Translations under genes and position numbers: made by a program
NCBI GenBank assembly: GCA_021307315.1
Contig: JAJSPD010000021.1
Span: 496,001-560,000 of the forward strand
DNA length: 64,000 bases
DNA from: Bisporella sp. PMI_857
Lineage: Eukaryota > Ascomycota > Leotiomycetes > Helotiales > Helotiaceae
Reading direction: 5' to 3'
Part shown: positions 48,459-60,609 of the stretch, piece by piece
Numbering within the stretch: the first letter of the stretch is position 1
Layout: every line of letters begins with the position of its first letter
The notes under the pieces: model-generated
Seen by the model: only the letters and a program-made list of their open reading frames with translations
Database searches by the model: none
Told to the model about the DNA's origin: nothing

Positions 48459-51400
48459 GACGGAAGAATGCGCACGATATCGATAAAGATCTTTGGGCCG
48501 ATCGCTTCGGCAGCTAGCTAGCTAGCATCATCGTCGTCAGCTTTGGGCAATTGTGAAGGAGTTATGAAGGACGCATTGAGTGGCGTGGCCCACCAAGCAA
48601 GGCCCATTGGGAAAAAAGGAAATTTGATCTTGTAACTTACCAAAAGAGATATGATGCGAGGATGTGCAACAGCCGTACGTGTTATACTGCGCCTTAAGGT
48701 GTGTAAGGAATGCGTAGAGTTTCTGAGTTATTCCCCGAAACGAAATTGGATATTGATGCCTCGCGATGAGGAAGTGGGTTGGTATTACTAGATCTGGAAG
48801 TGCTGTGGCAGCGGGAAATGAGCGTGAAGAGTTGTTCTATGCAAAGTGGCAGCGGTGGTATAGAAACGAACCCGTTTGGTGATCTGCGTAGCCTGGCTTG
48901 ATGTAAATTGAGAGCCAGCTCCCAGTATATAGAGCGAAGCAAAAGGGAAATTAAAAAAGACAGTTAAGGAGTGACTGATTGAACAGAATAAGAATAATAG
49001 AGACTGGCAAGAAGAGCAGCGATTGGGACGGAGGCGAAAAGGTAGAAGAGGGGCGGTGCAGGCGACCCTGGAGTATATGAGGATTAAGAGAAAGGCGATT
49101 ACCAGGTGGAGCGCCAGGACCCGAGAAAGAGCAGATACAGTACATACAGTAGTAGAGTTACAACAACACCTCCAACCAAGCCCACTTTCACGGAGTCACG
49201 GATCAGTCCAGTGCACGATCCCTGCTGGACGGGCTCGGGATGTTGCTTCGGAACCCATGTTGTTCGGTTTTGTTGACTTTTTGATACAAGCAAAACTGGA
49301 ACTTCTCATCGCCCAAACCCAAACTTCCAATTGTGTCGTGTTATGGAGAACATTTTGGCGGAGACCTGGTAGCGAGGATGGAGGCGGAAGCTTGGCTGAG
49401 CTTGGCGCTGCCAGCTGAAGTCAGAGAGGGCCCTTGTATCAAGTTGTCGAAACCGGCCAGAACGTCAAGGATAGTGAGGAAGGGGATAACCAACATGGAA
49501 CAGACTACCAGCGTATGTTCGTCCAGTAAGAAGCTGAAGGGGGTGGCTGCGTGTCTCAGGAGGGAAGGGCATATACTGGATTTGGATTATATCTGGGGAG
49601 GGGGGGAGGGAGTGAACAGCCCAGGCTTAGAAGAGCAGCAGGCTGAGTGAGTATATGGCCCTCGCCTGTGCCCGTGAACTTGCTCTCACATATGCTACGA
49701 AACGAAGCACAATTTGAGCTGTAATGTGTCCCTTTTCCCCCTTCCCTTCCCGCTCCCCTAGAGTCCAGGCCACACGGAATTCCCCAAAGAAGTAGAAGGA
49801 GAGAGAAGAGGAGGGGAGGGGGGAGGGTAGTTTTTTTTTCTTCCCTTCCAACTAATGTTTGGAATTGGCACATCCAGATAGATGATGGCAGCAAGAGCCT
49901 GAAATCAACCCATGCCCAATAATAGTATATTACCACCCAAATTCTTTTGTTGTACCCGCTGGCTGGCGGGCTAGGTGGGTGGTAGTCCAACCCTTTCTCA
50001 TGATTCATCACTATCCACCGCCCGTCAGCGAAAGGCCAAGCAGGGTCCAGGATGATGATGTTTGGTAGGTGAGATCTGGGTCTTGTTTGAGGATCGTCCA
50101 CACTACACCAGGATTCTCCCCCGGATGATGAATGGCCAGCAGGGCATATCAGCCCTAATATTACTTTTAGCACACCGCACATATGAAAGTCCCAGGTACC
50201 AGCATGAGGGATCTCGAGCACGCGAAGAAACACTAGAGCTGCTAGGCGATGGACCAGTCAGAAAAGACTTTTCAAAATGGCACACGCCTAGCTGCTTTTT
50301 CGCAGGTCCAAAAAGGAGAGCAAAGATGCTGGGGGGGGGGTTCATTTCGCATCGCTTCTCGCGACTGTGGGCGGTGCTGGTTGAGCAGGTACGAAGCGAT
50401 GGTTTCAGTTGGTTCGAGAGAAGACGTTGTGGTTTTGTGATTTGGCGACGTTGAATCTACCGACTGCAGGGGGGAGCAAAAAAGAGAGGGAGGGGCAGCA
50501 GGGTAGGCCAGGCCAGGCACACGGGTTTCAGGTTGGAGGACTTTGAAACACTTGCTCTGGTCCAATAGAATTCGCTCCCCTGACTGTGGGAACTCGGCCC
50601 CTGGATGGATGGATGGATGGCTTGTCTTGGCCCTAACCACCCCCCCAATAAATAGGCTTTACAGGTGCTATTGTATGCTGTACGTTGCAGTACTTGTACA
50701 GCGCTGTAAAAAGTAGTTTTGCCGGGATCGCCGCTTTCCCGAGCAAAACCCCACTGTGAAATCACTTATACTCTCTCGCTCATCAACTACCCTACTTCAA
50801 TCAGCCAAGATTCGTGATTCACGCTGTAGATAACTAGGGAAACAAAGATGGGTCAAGAGAACAATACTCTGAATTTTCCAGCTGAGATTTTTTTTAATCT
50901 ACGTAATAATGGTAATAATAATACTACATTCATTGAGGTGGGATGCTTCCATCCATTCATCAAAATCCCAACCCAAACCATGGTTGATTTCAAATACATA
51001 CAATCTTGCAACTTGGTCCTTCTTTCGCTTTCAAAACAACCTTGATCTTCCAAATACACAAACTCGATAACACCTCTTGGCAGACCCTGAAGTGTTACTA
51101 GACCAAAGCACCTCAGACGACTTCCCAAACAGCGGTCACCACAGTCAAACCCCCTCCAAACCGCCGGAAGAGCCTCGAAGCTACAGTCGTCTGATGTTCC
51201 TCCTCGTGGTTTGGTTTGGTCATCACCTGCTGCGTTCTGTAAACTTTGTTCGTGGTCTTTGCAACACCTTCGACGTTTGCAATGTGAGATTCCTCCGGTC
51301 AAGCATTTTCTCCATCGTCCCCTGGCTCCCATAACGCCTGAGATTAATAGAGGACTAAATTAGCACAGAACAGATTTGCCTCTTCGCCTTGTGATCTGCA

Positions 51401-51894
51401 CAAAATCTGGGTTGCTACCTTTTTCTCGGCCGCTTTTGCGTCCTGGTCCTTGCACTTGCGGGGATCATGACAACGTCGTTGAAGATGCATGAATTTCGAC
51501 TCTGAAAAAGGGAACGCCAACTGCCTGAAGTAGATAGACACTGTCAATAACAAAGCTCATATGAGAATCTAACAGGACTTCCCGCCCAATAATGCTCCAT
51601 TCGGCTGAAAAGGAATCTTGGTTCCACGCGGCCGTCTGCTCTGTTTCCGCTATCATATCGAAACATATCGTCCTCGATGACGCGACTTTTCAGCCCATCA
51701 GCCATCGATTCATGCGTACCGTACTGCAGAAGAAACGAAACAAGGTATCGCCTAAGTCCCCTAACCATGACCATGACCTTAATCAACATCCATGAAAGTG
51801 TATCTATTTTAAGGGAAGATACGCCGCAAACCCCACCAAAAAACAAAAATATACAACCATGAAAGACGACTGCCGCAGTGCCGAAAAGAATATC
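48459..51894. other. 3.4-kb non-coding upstream region of the Rua1-type gene
   Basis: No supported gene. G-rich tracts lie at 49595-49610 and 49813-49827, a run of ten G near 50331-50341, and GGAT tetranucleotide repeats near 50602-50620. Several long frames here, such as the minus frame at 49556-50233, are low-complexity products of these tracts. Confidence 0.45.
50602..50620. repeat. GGAT tetranucleotide repeat
   Basis: About four to five consecutive GGAT units. Confidence 0.8.
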
Positions 51895-52605
51895 TCATTG
51901 CTTATTGATCCTTCGCCAAACCTCTGCTTCAGTCTCTTGTAACTTCGTTCCCGCAGTTTGCGCCCACTGCTTCGCTGTACTCCAAATCCCCTCACCATCG
52001 ATTACCCCATTTGAACCATTATCAGCTTGTGAGGCGTTCTCAAGGGTCCGTCTTTGTTCACCGGTCATTTCTGCTGCATAGACATTCTGCTGATAGCCTG
52101 GAGGGTGGTCTAGAGTTCGACGAGGATTATCACTGCCCGTGATTGGCAATCGTACAGGATATGCTGCTGAGGGTGTCATGCTTGTACTAGTAATGGAGGA
52201 TTGTCCCGCGAAAGCTGTGGTCGGTGGTGGAATAGCCATTTGAGGAGGGACTTTCTGGGCTTCGTGCTTCTCCCCAGCCTTAGGAGGGGGGAGTATGGAC
52301 GACTGCGGTGGAATGGGGACAGCTCCTGGTTGAGGAGGAGAAGGCCCAGGGGTGGTTGAAGCAGTGGTTGAAGCAGTGGTAGGTGTAGGTTGAACAGGAG
52401 CATAGCGCAAAGCGGCGGTTGGAGCTGGCGCAGCAGCACCTGGTCGCGCTGAAGGGTAAGTATTTGAGGTAGTGGTTGTTGTCGCCGCCGCCACCGGCGG
52501 TCCTTGGTTGGACGGTATTGTGTCTGCAGTTTTAGGTGTGACTCCCGATGCTTTTACAGCATTGGGATTAATTGGGCTTGCCGTATACACCGGAATGCCC
52601 GACAT
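51895..52605 (-). CDS. Proline/threonine-rich protein with a conserved C-terminal helix, 236 aa
   Basis: A single exon opening MSGIPVYTASPINPNAVKAS. The first 160 residues are Pro/Ala/Thr-rich, including TTASTTASTTPGPSPPQPG (tandem near-repeats), and must be disordered. The end is more compact: HPPGYQQNVYAAEMTGEQRR, then GVIDGEGIWSTAKQWAQTAG and EAEVWRRINKQ, which looks like a short amphipathic helix. I recall this kind of C-terminus from uncharacterised fungal proteins, but I cannot name a family. No signal peptide or membrane span is seen. Confidence 0.72.
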   Translation of the reverse strand: MSGIPVYTASPINPNAVKASGVTPKTADTIPSNQGPPVAAATTTTTSNTYPSARPGAAAPAPTAALRYAPVQPTPTTASTTASTTPGPSPPQPGAVPIPPQSSILPPPKAGEKHEAQKVPPQMAIPPPTTAFAGQSSITSTSMTPSAAYPVRLPITGSDNPRRTLDHPPGYQQNVYAAEMTGEQRRTLENASQADNGSNGVIDGEGIWSTAKQWAQTAGTKLQETEAEVWRRINKQ

Positions 52606-53464
52606 ATTGAAGAATCAGGGACCTACACCCCAACCGATTCAGAGTCAGATAATATGGCTTGTTGTAAAAATTGAGGTCAACTGAGAAGGCTTTCCAAGGC
52701 AACTAGTAAGTGTTCGTGTCCTCAAAGGAATGAAGTAGAGCTGTGACATCATATCACGTGTGGTGCCTCTATGACTTGCTGAGGTTGTGCTTCAAGAAGT
52801 AAGAGGTAGTAGGAATTGTTGTAGTATATTAAAGCAAGGATTTTAATTATAACAAACTTATAAGATAACAGGAGGTCAGTCAGGTAAATTTTTTGGCTGA
52901 GATATATCACTATGTAGAGAGCCAAGTTCTATACTCGTCTGTAAAGGATTTAAATCATTGAAGATTTATATCTACCCACGGAAGGCATCATAACTAGCAT
53001 ATGATACTTCTTATTCGAGCACTGTGCTAGATATATATAGCTTTATTTCTAAGCATACAAAGTCAGTGTAAGCTAGGAGCTATATCTTAGCTATTTGAGC
53101 ATGCGGTCTAATATGTTCATGTTTCATGATTATGTTTAGCGGTATACCGTACTATAATTCCCGACAAGAATCTAAGGAATGGAAGGGCAACGTCAGACAA
53201 GACAGCATAACACCATCATGTTCTTTATACCCTCGTAAATCTTTGTTAGAGAGAAGATACTAATGAAGTCTGTCATGTCGGCAGTTGATACCCGAGCCGA
53301 CACCCTTGCGTCGGAAGTTATGCGGGACACCGATAGCGGAGTTGAGGGGCATTTTAAACATCACCCACAATCTTCACACTCGAATACAAACCCAAGAGCA
53401 AAGGCAATTGCTTTCAATAGCAGATCCAATTAATCACAATAGCCTTTTCTATACATATTTCACG
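52606..53464. other. Divergent promoter region between the proline-rich gene and LEU2
   Basis: AT-rich, with no gene seen. It contains an inverted repeat described separately at 53297-53314. Confidence 0.5.
53297..53314. promoter_or_regulatory. Inverted repeat CCGAC-N8-GTCGG upstream of LEU2
   Basis: A perfect 5-base palindrome arm pair separated by eight bases, about 150 bases before the LEU2 ATG. CCG/CGG arms are typical of Zn2Cys6 regulator sites. The spacing does not match the yeast Leu3 site (CCG-N4-CGG), so the binder is unknown. Confidence 0.3.
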
Positions 53465-54814
53465 ATGGCAACTCACAATATCGTGGTATTTGGAGGAGAC
53501 CACTGTGGTCCAGAAGTATGTGCTCAACAAACTTGATCCCACTTGCAATTCCAATTTTCACTTCAGCATCTCTTTGAGACTTAACTAATAGTGCTCATTA
53601 GGTTGTCGCAGAAGCTGTGAAGGTATGATGAGACCCTTAACTTCGTAAAAGAGAAAGGAAACTCATGGTTGCATCAGGTTTTCAAGGTAATCGAAGGCGA
53701 ACGACCAAGTGCTGGAAAGTTCAATTTACAGGATCAGCTTCTAGGCGGCGTATGTTATCCTGAGAGTTATGTCAAGTCCCAACCGTTCTAACCATTTTAG
53801 GCCTCAATTGACGCGACCGGCGAGCCTTTGACCGCTGCGGCTCTCGAAGCTGCCAAAGCCGCTGACGCGGTACTTCTCGGAGCGATTGGTGGTCCAAAAT
53901 GGGGTACAGGGAAAGTCAGGCCAGAGCAGGGAATCTTGGCTCTCCGTAAAGAAATGGGCACTTATGGCAATCTAAGGCCTTGCTACTTCATCTCCGAGTC
54001 GTTGGTTGACACCTCACCATTAAAAGCTGAGGTATGCCGTGGCACCAACTTCAACGTCATTCGAGAGCTTACTGGAGGTATATACTTTGGTGCGCGGAAA
54101 GAGGACGATGGAGATGGAATTGCGTGGGACACAGAACCCTATTCCCGACCAGAGGTTGAGAGGATAATCAGATTAGCTGCGCATCTTGCCCTACAAAGTG
54201 ATCCTCCATTGCCAGTTTGGTCATTAGATAAAGCAAACGTTTTAGCGACTAGCAGATTGTGGCGAAAAGTCTCTTCAGAAGTTATGGCCAAGGAGTTTCC
54301 GCAACTGAAATTCGGTCATCATTTGATTGATAGTGCGGCCATGCTGATGGTGAAGAACCCAAGAGCCTTGAACGGCATTGTCGTTACAAGCAATTTGTTT
54401 GGAGATATCATCACTGATGAAGCGAGCGTCATCCCGGGTAGCATTGGCTTGTTGCCAAGCGCCAGCTTAACATCGATTCCTGATGGAAAGGGCAAGTGCA
54501 ACGGTATTTATGAGCCAATTCACGGTATGCTTCGCCCAAAGACATAATTAAACCACTGCTAATATCTTGCAGGTTCTGCCCCAGATATCTCTGGCCAAGG
54601 CATCGTAAACCCAGTTGGTACAATTCTTTCCGTAGCTATGATGCTCCGGTATTCTTTGAACCTGCCAACAGAAGCAAAGGCTGTGGAAGAAGCGGTTCGG
54701 AGAACCATTGAAAGCGGGATCAAGACGAAGGATGTGGGCGGGACCTCAACCACGATTGAAGTAGGCGATGCTGTTGCTGCGGAACTTAAGAAAGCCTTGG
54801 CTGAGATTAAGTAA
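53465..54814 (+). CDS. LEU2: 3-isopropylmalate dehydrogenase, about 369 aa, five exons
   Basis: The enzyme oxidatively decarboxylates 3-isopropylmalate with NAD+ in leucine synthesis. Exons are 53465-53515, 53602-53622, 53678-53749, 53801-54524 and 54573-54814; all phases match. The second exon is only 21 bases (VVAEAVK). The N-terminus [17 protein letters not shown] carries the Rossmann-like start of the family. Hallmarks are [23 protein letters not shown] (substrate loop with Arg residues), [40 protein letters not shown] and [20 protein letters not shown] (metal-binding Asp pair), then [18 protein letters not shown] (NAD-binding end). The length matches the family, and no residue I know to be essential is missing. 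Confidence 0.97.
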
Positions 54815-55255
54815 ATACAAAATATTATCACAACGGATGGCCTTGAGATGTTTTCTCTTACTATGGTCTGCAATCCTGACTGCTTCGTGGCATATATATC
54901 ATGTTAGGACCTCTATGCATACCATAGAGAAAGGAAAAGCGTAGGTAGGGTTCTTGTGGTCCGTATTCATTATCATTTCAAAATTTCAGGGTTCATCCCA
55001 GGGGTTATAAATCTTACCATTAAGAACATACTAGTGGTACATGATCAGGATAGCGAATAGCTGCCCTTACAGAGGATTCCTATAAACCTATTTGATGACC
55101 ATCTAGATGAAGCCTCGGCCGATAGGGTTATGTTACACTATGCAATACATACAAATGCATCACTATGACTTCTTCTGCGTTGAGGTGTGATCTTGCAGAG
55201 TTGGAGGTCTTAACGTCCCTATATATATACATACATGGGACAAAATATGCATCTT
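54815..55255. other. Intergenic between converging genes
   Basis: No gene seen. It presumably contains the 3' UTRs of LEU2 (plus) and SEA4 (minus). Confidence 0.5.
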
Positions 55256-58200
55256 CTATGGAGCATCTTCCCTTCTATTATTGGTCTTCAGCGCATCTCG
55301 CAGAGCCTGTCGTCTCTCGTTGCATTGACATCGGCACTCGGGTACAGGGCACTCAACATGCCGACCAAACCAAGCAACGGCATGATCCATATGCGTTACA
55401 TGCTTGCACTTAAGACAAAAGCTAGGAAAATTCGTCATCTGCCGCTTAGCTGGATCATTCGAGAGCTCGGGACGGTCCGAACGAGGTATCCCCACGATCT
55501 CCATACATATAGCACACCGGGCCAGATGTGAGCCACACTTAGGGCAGCATAAACCGGCATTGATGCCAGTACTTACCAGCGGATTCCTGCTGTCTGTTGT
55601 GGTTGTGATTGGGCCTGATGCTGTTTTTTGTAATGCTCCTGAATTTCCGGGGTCGTTGGCCGTTTCCATATCGCATTTGAGGCAGCGGATGGTCACTTGT
55701 CGTGGTGGAGGCTTAATAGCTGGTGCTCCATCTCTCCCGCGGCTTTTGATGGTCGACTGTTGTTCGAATTTAACACGTAGGATATACTCTTTCCGGCGCT
55801 GTAAGAAATCTTTGTAGTTTTTCCGCCAAGCTTCGCAACGCGAGTCGTCCATGTAGCGAGGATAGCAGAATGACATAATCAGAATTGGTGTTTGGAAGTC
55901 AACAAACTTTTCGACATACTTTGCGAGGATATCTACCATACTATCGCTGATCCCAGACAAGACTATGCCCTCAATATGTCCAGTCCGAGCAGCTTCTTCC
56001 ATTTGCTGAGAAAGCCATTCTGTGAGTTGCTTGTCGGTGAAATTACGAAGCGCAACTCCAGCACGATCACGCAACGGGAGGGCAGTCTCGTTCGCGATTG
56101 ATGCCCAATCTCCGGAGGTGATATATTTGTAAATAGCTCGTAGATATGGATCATTGGCTATCTGCGGGTGGTTTTTAAGCTCTTTGGTCCATTCTCCTGT
56201 ATTGATATCTAGATTAGAGGCGCTTTGTAGTTTAATATCCAATGCCATTGCTATGAAGAGCAAATCAGTGCCACCCTTCTTCAAGAGCTCCACGGTAAGC
56301 TGTGGGGCACCTTCAAATAAAGCCCACGCCGCAGCCGTCGTGACCTTGCCCTCTTCTACCAAGTCGGCGAGATCGCGGTCAAATTCTTCAGGCTGCTTAA
56401 CGAGACCACAAATTGCGAGGCAGAGTTGTCGGTGCTGCGGTTTACTAGTAGGCACACCTTCGAAGTGTGAACGACCAGCCTTTTTATTGAGAGATGCAAT
56501 CAAATGTTCCCATTGAGTTACATCAGGAATGATAGTACTGTCAACTAGTCTGTGATTCGGCTTTTGCCCTAGAAATCGTTAAGCTATATCATAAATAATT
56601 TATCGGAGTCGTTGCATACCGAGTAAGTTGTTCCAAATCGTGTATACTCCTAGATAACTGAGGTCTAAGGTTCCAGCTATCATGCCCTCATTTTTAGCAG
56701 CCTCTTCTGCTCCTGTGGTGGTTGATTAGGAAATGGGTTTATCATTAACATGGCATGGCTTACCTTCAATCCAATCCCAAACATACCAAAGCCCGGGGTC
56801 CTCATCCACAATCTCCTTGTTTTTAGTAGGATTGAAGAGATAGCCTTCTTTTGCTCTTCTAAGCATTGTGTGCACAATGAGGCCATTTTTTGTATTGGGT
56901 GAATCTGAAACTGCGGCAGAAGAATGACGCGGCTGATCATGTAATTCTTGACGCGAATGGAGAGGCACTTTGTGAGAGGTGTCATTAATATCCTGATTAG
57001 AATTCCTCGAGGTTTTAATTTGCTCTGGCTGTCCAGTCAAATTAGTCGAACTAGACTTCGTCTCGAACTGATTTCCAGTAGCTAAATTAGTAACAGGATT
57101 TGCGGTCGACTTCAGCGCGTGCGTAACTGCAGATTCTACGATCTTTTTTGTGATCTTAGAGGTAAACCGATCAGACCCGAATAGAGGAATACTTTCCTTG
57201 ATTTCAGTTGCAAATAGTGGCCCTAAGATCTGCTCTCGTTCAATAGGATCCTTAAAATCCATTAAGCTCAAATTATTTTCATCAACTTAGAAAGTTCTGA
57301 TTAGTCCCTGTTAAATGAAAGTGAGATTTTAACTTACGGCGCTGTGGTGGCTTCCATGGGATCACGTTTGCCAGTAAACCAGCAGTTGGTGCTGGCATAC
57401 CTATAATCTCGAAAGATCCGTGAGCTCTCAGGGCCACAACACGACCTGGAACATCGGACGTGCCCATATTGATCCAGTCGAAAGACACGATTCTGTCGTC
57501 ATACTTTTGCTCGTGATCTTGCTTGTTGAATGGCCACTGGAGATCGTAGGATTTCCTGACCTCTAAAAGCTCAGGACTTTCAAAGTTATCATTTAGTGAA
57601 CCTGGTTCTACATATTCCTTGCTAGTCTTAAAGACTTGTAGTTGCCCAGCGCCTGATAATACTCCCAAAGTGCCACGTTGATCGCGGCAGTAACGCAGCT
57701 GTCGAATATACGATGGCTTATCCGTATCTATTGCACGGTCTAATTTGAGAGCAGCCCCCCACGGTATCTCATCCTCATCTATAGATTCAAGATACATTGG
57801 TGATGCATTGGTTCGACTTGCAGCGCGCCGGTCCCATACTATAAGCCCCGGCTGGTCTAAGGATGAGGAGGCAAAATAGTTCTGGTCTGCGTAGTCGATT
57901 GCAATATTATTGTTGCATCTGGTCTGGAAAGTCAATACACTAAAGTTCGGATCTACATATTGTCAGGTAGCATTCTCAAATCAGGAAGGTTTGTCACACC
58001 TCTCAGGTCGTGGACCTTGACGCTCGAGTTCTTGATGCCAGCAACTAGCGTTTGAGGCTGGTCTTCGAAGAATCTGATACTTGCAACTGATACACTATGC
58101 TCTAGCTTCTTAGGTTCTATACTCGACGTTGAAACTCCAGTCCATCCTGGCTGCTTTGGATCCCAACCTGAGAGACGCTGATTCAAATCCCATATCTGTA

Positions 58201-58576
58201 GACACGCATCGTTGCGTACCCTATCGAATCCAACCGCGAGTAGCCCAGCTGTACTGAAAGCCACAGATTGACAAGGTCTTTGGAGCTTCAATGGTAGGGT
58301 GTGGAATTGAGCAGAATCATCATCAATTCTCACGAGATTGACCTCTCCTCTTGAATTGCCCATGGCTACCAGACCAGGAACTGTAGGTGACCAGTCATAA
58401 GCGGTGAGAGGAGGAAAGTCATTGTGCTTGAAGGTTCTCTGGTATTCAAATCTACCAGGCTGGGCGTGACCATTGGCATGATATATCTGAACAATTCTAT
58501 AGTTCAAATTGATGCTCATGAATTCGTCACGAGTCGGATTGGGTGACCACCGAATAATACCATCATTACGTTCCAT
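55256..58576 (-). CDS. SEA4: SEA-complex subunit Sea4 (Mios orthologue), WD-repeat protein, about 1030 aa, five exons
   Basis: Sea4/Mios belongs to the SEACAT/GATOR2 assembly that controls TORC1 at the vacuole. Exons are 58576 to about 57998, 57923-57338, 57285-56764, 56712-56620 and 56568-55256. The first donor is uncertain (see findings). The N-terminal half is a WD-repeat propeller: VAMGNSRGEVNLVRIDDD, LLAVGFDRVRNDACLQIWDL, KNSSVKVHDLRG, FASSSLDQPGLIVWDRR. The middle is an alpha-solenoid (YLRAIYKYITSGDWASIANE). The C-terminus holds the family's zinc ribbon and RING-like Cys/His pairs: CLKCDMETAN, GLCCPKCGSHLARCAICME, CLKCKHVTHMDHAVAWF and CPVPECRCQCNERR. Other than the first intron, the gene looks complete. 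Confidence 0.9.
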
Positions 58577-59051
58577 CGTGGAACACCATGCGATCTCTCA
58601 ACTAATTGATAGGAGCTAGATTGACACTCTTCCGCTGGCTCTTTTGAGTGTCCTCTTGTTGTGCATGTGAACTAAAGTACGGTCTCCCCTTTGGAAGATA
58701 TTTGGAGACCTATGACTTTGGCATTATTGTGGTCGCCATATAGTATGATCCCGAGATGCTTTCTTCCAAACCGATCTCCCAAAACTAATTTCCTATAACC
58801 CTATCTTTATATATTCGACAAGATCCAGACCAGATGCACCCCCTTAAGCTCTGGTTTGGGCGTTAGGAGCTGGCAGAGCCGTTCTGAGGTCACAGTACTG
58901 TACTCATAACGTGATCGGCGATAAGATAAAGACGCGGCCGCATGCACGGGACTCAACCAGAGCTAGACTCCAGGACAATAAAATTTACATCCAAGGCCAA
59001 CTTTGCCAACACGATCAAAACAGCAAATCCGGGCGTGGTCTAAAAGAATAT
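58577..59051. other. Divergent promoter between SEA4 and EFG1
   Basis: 475 bases with no gene. A plus-strand frame runs from 58911 into the EFG1 coding region but is probably untranslated leader. Confidence 0.5.
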
Positions 59052-60033
59052 ATGGCTCCAAAAAGGAAGCTTGAGGACTCGGAGCCTCAGGCAACAGTCC
59101 ACGAGTCTCGACAAGCTCAAATATATGGCAAGAACCCAAAGCCGGCCAAAAAGCCCCGCAACTTCGAGTCTTCAGCACCAACGCAAGTCCATGCCTCAAG
59201 CGTCAACGCTATAAAGAAGCGTATTCGCGATGTTACTAGGAGGTTAGAACGATCTGATGCCTTGCCAGCCAATGTGCGAATTGAAGATGAGAGAGCATTG
59301 GCGGGATACGAACAGGAGCTGGCAGTTGCTGAAGCAGAAAAGACACGACAGAAGATGATCAAAAGATATCACAAAGTCCGGTTCTTTGGTAAACAGCGAG
59401 GCGCATGCTTCTCATTATCCAAATTGCTAACTTCAAATAGAACGTAAGAAGGCTGATCGATCAATAAAGAAACTTCGCAAACAGCTGCTGGAAGCTACTA
59501 CCACTGAAGAGGTACAGCAACTGAAGCACCAGATGCACGTGGCCGAAGTCGACCTAAATTACACAAGATATTGTCCACTTAGCGAGATATATATAAGTTT
59601 GTACCCCCCAAAGGACGAAGATGGGGAAGATGAAGATTCTCGGCAAGAGTCAGTTCAGACGAAACCACCCTTGTGGGTTGAGGTGGAGAGGCACATGGAG
59701 GAAGGAACACTTAATCAACTGCGAAACAGGTTACCGCCCCCTCCAGTTAAGAAGATTGTCAGAAGACCAAAGAGCAAACCAACCAAACACACCAAACATG
59801 TGAAGCTTGCCATTTCTAGGCCACAACCTACCACCATAGATTTGACTGGATTGAATCGACGGCAGAGAAGGAGTCAGGCAGGCATCACTCAGAAGACCAA
59901 GACGAAAACGAAGCATAAGTCTATAGGATTTGAGAAGAACCAGGCATTCGGGGCAACAGAAGGGGCAAAGACTGACAAGACGTACGAAAAAGACGACAAT
60001 GGCAGTGAGGATGGAGGCTTCTTTGAGGAGTAA
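59052..60033 (+). CDS. EFG1: rRNA-processing protein Efg1, about 309 aa, two exons
   Basis: Efg1 works in the nucleolus in early processing of the small-subunit rRNA precursor. Exon 1 is 59052-59388 and exon 2 is 59441-60033; the 52-base intron keeps phase and joins VRFFERKKADRSIKKLRKQL, typical of the family. The ATG at 59052 (MAPKRKLEDSEPQA) was chosen over an upstream in-frame ATG at 58911. The core is a highly charged coiled coil: VNAIKKRIRDVTRRLERSDA, then LAGYEQELAVAEAEKTRQKM. It continues with MHVAEVDLNYTRYCPLSEIY and ISLYP. The C-terminal third is basic (KPTKHTKHVKL, KTKTKTKHKS) and ends acidic (GSEDGGFFEE). Confidence 0.92.
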
Positions 60034-60609
60034 AGTCATTATAGAGGTAGTGCAGCATTGCTTGGAGTTACAGATACCCTTTGAGTTAATGAGTTATATG
60101 GCAATCGTAGAATGCAGAAACCTCATGCGGCGATGAATGTTATCTACGACTACAAAATGAAACAATTTTCGGTGTCAATTCCAGGTTCAGGTCGTAGGCT
60201 GGGAAAGTCTTTAACAGTTCTTTGGTACGCAATAAACGAATCCTTTGTAATCATGTTCACGACATAAACACAAAGAGGTAGCGTACTCATCTAACATATG
60301 ATATCATCCTTCTTGACGTTTGCATCATCCTACATTACTTAAGATATGAAAACAATAGATCTGACTACTTGTACTGTAATTGGGATTGGATGCAGATCTT
60401 GCACGTGAACTGTCAGTACGGGAAGCAAGGGCGGCCCGAATGACACCAACAACTGTATCCTATTATCACATTTTGGCCACCATTATCCATTCCAAGCGCT
60501 ACCTTTTCAATTTACCACCCCTTTCTAGACTTCAAGTACTCATTTCATTACGAGTTTCGACGTTCTGTCATTGTGTACTTGATATCTGGGATCTCGCACA
60601 GTAGGCAAA
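60034..60609. other. Intergenic, no gene seen
   Basis: It lies between EFG1 and the RNA-binding-type gene, both on the plus strand. It must contain the latter's promoter. Confidence 0.5.

Noticed and set aside
49556..50233. 225-aa minus-strand ORF
   Set aside because: Low-complexity sequence driven by G-rich tracts; no domain, no conserved-looking segment.
53297..53314. Calling the palindrome a Leu3 site
   Set aside because: Arm spacing differs from CCG-N4-CGG, so I list it only as an unassigned inverted repeat.
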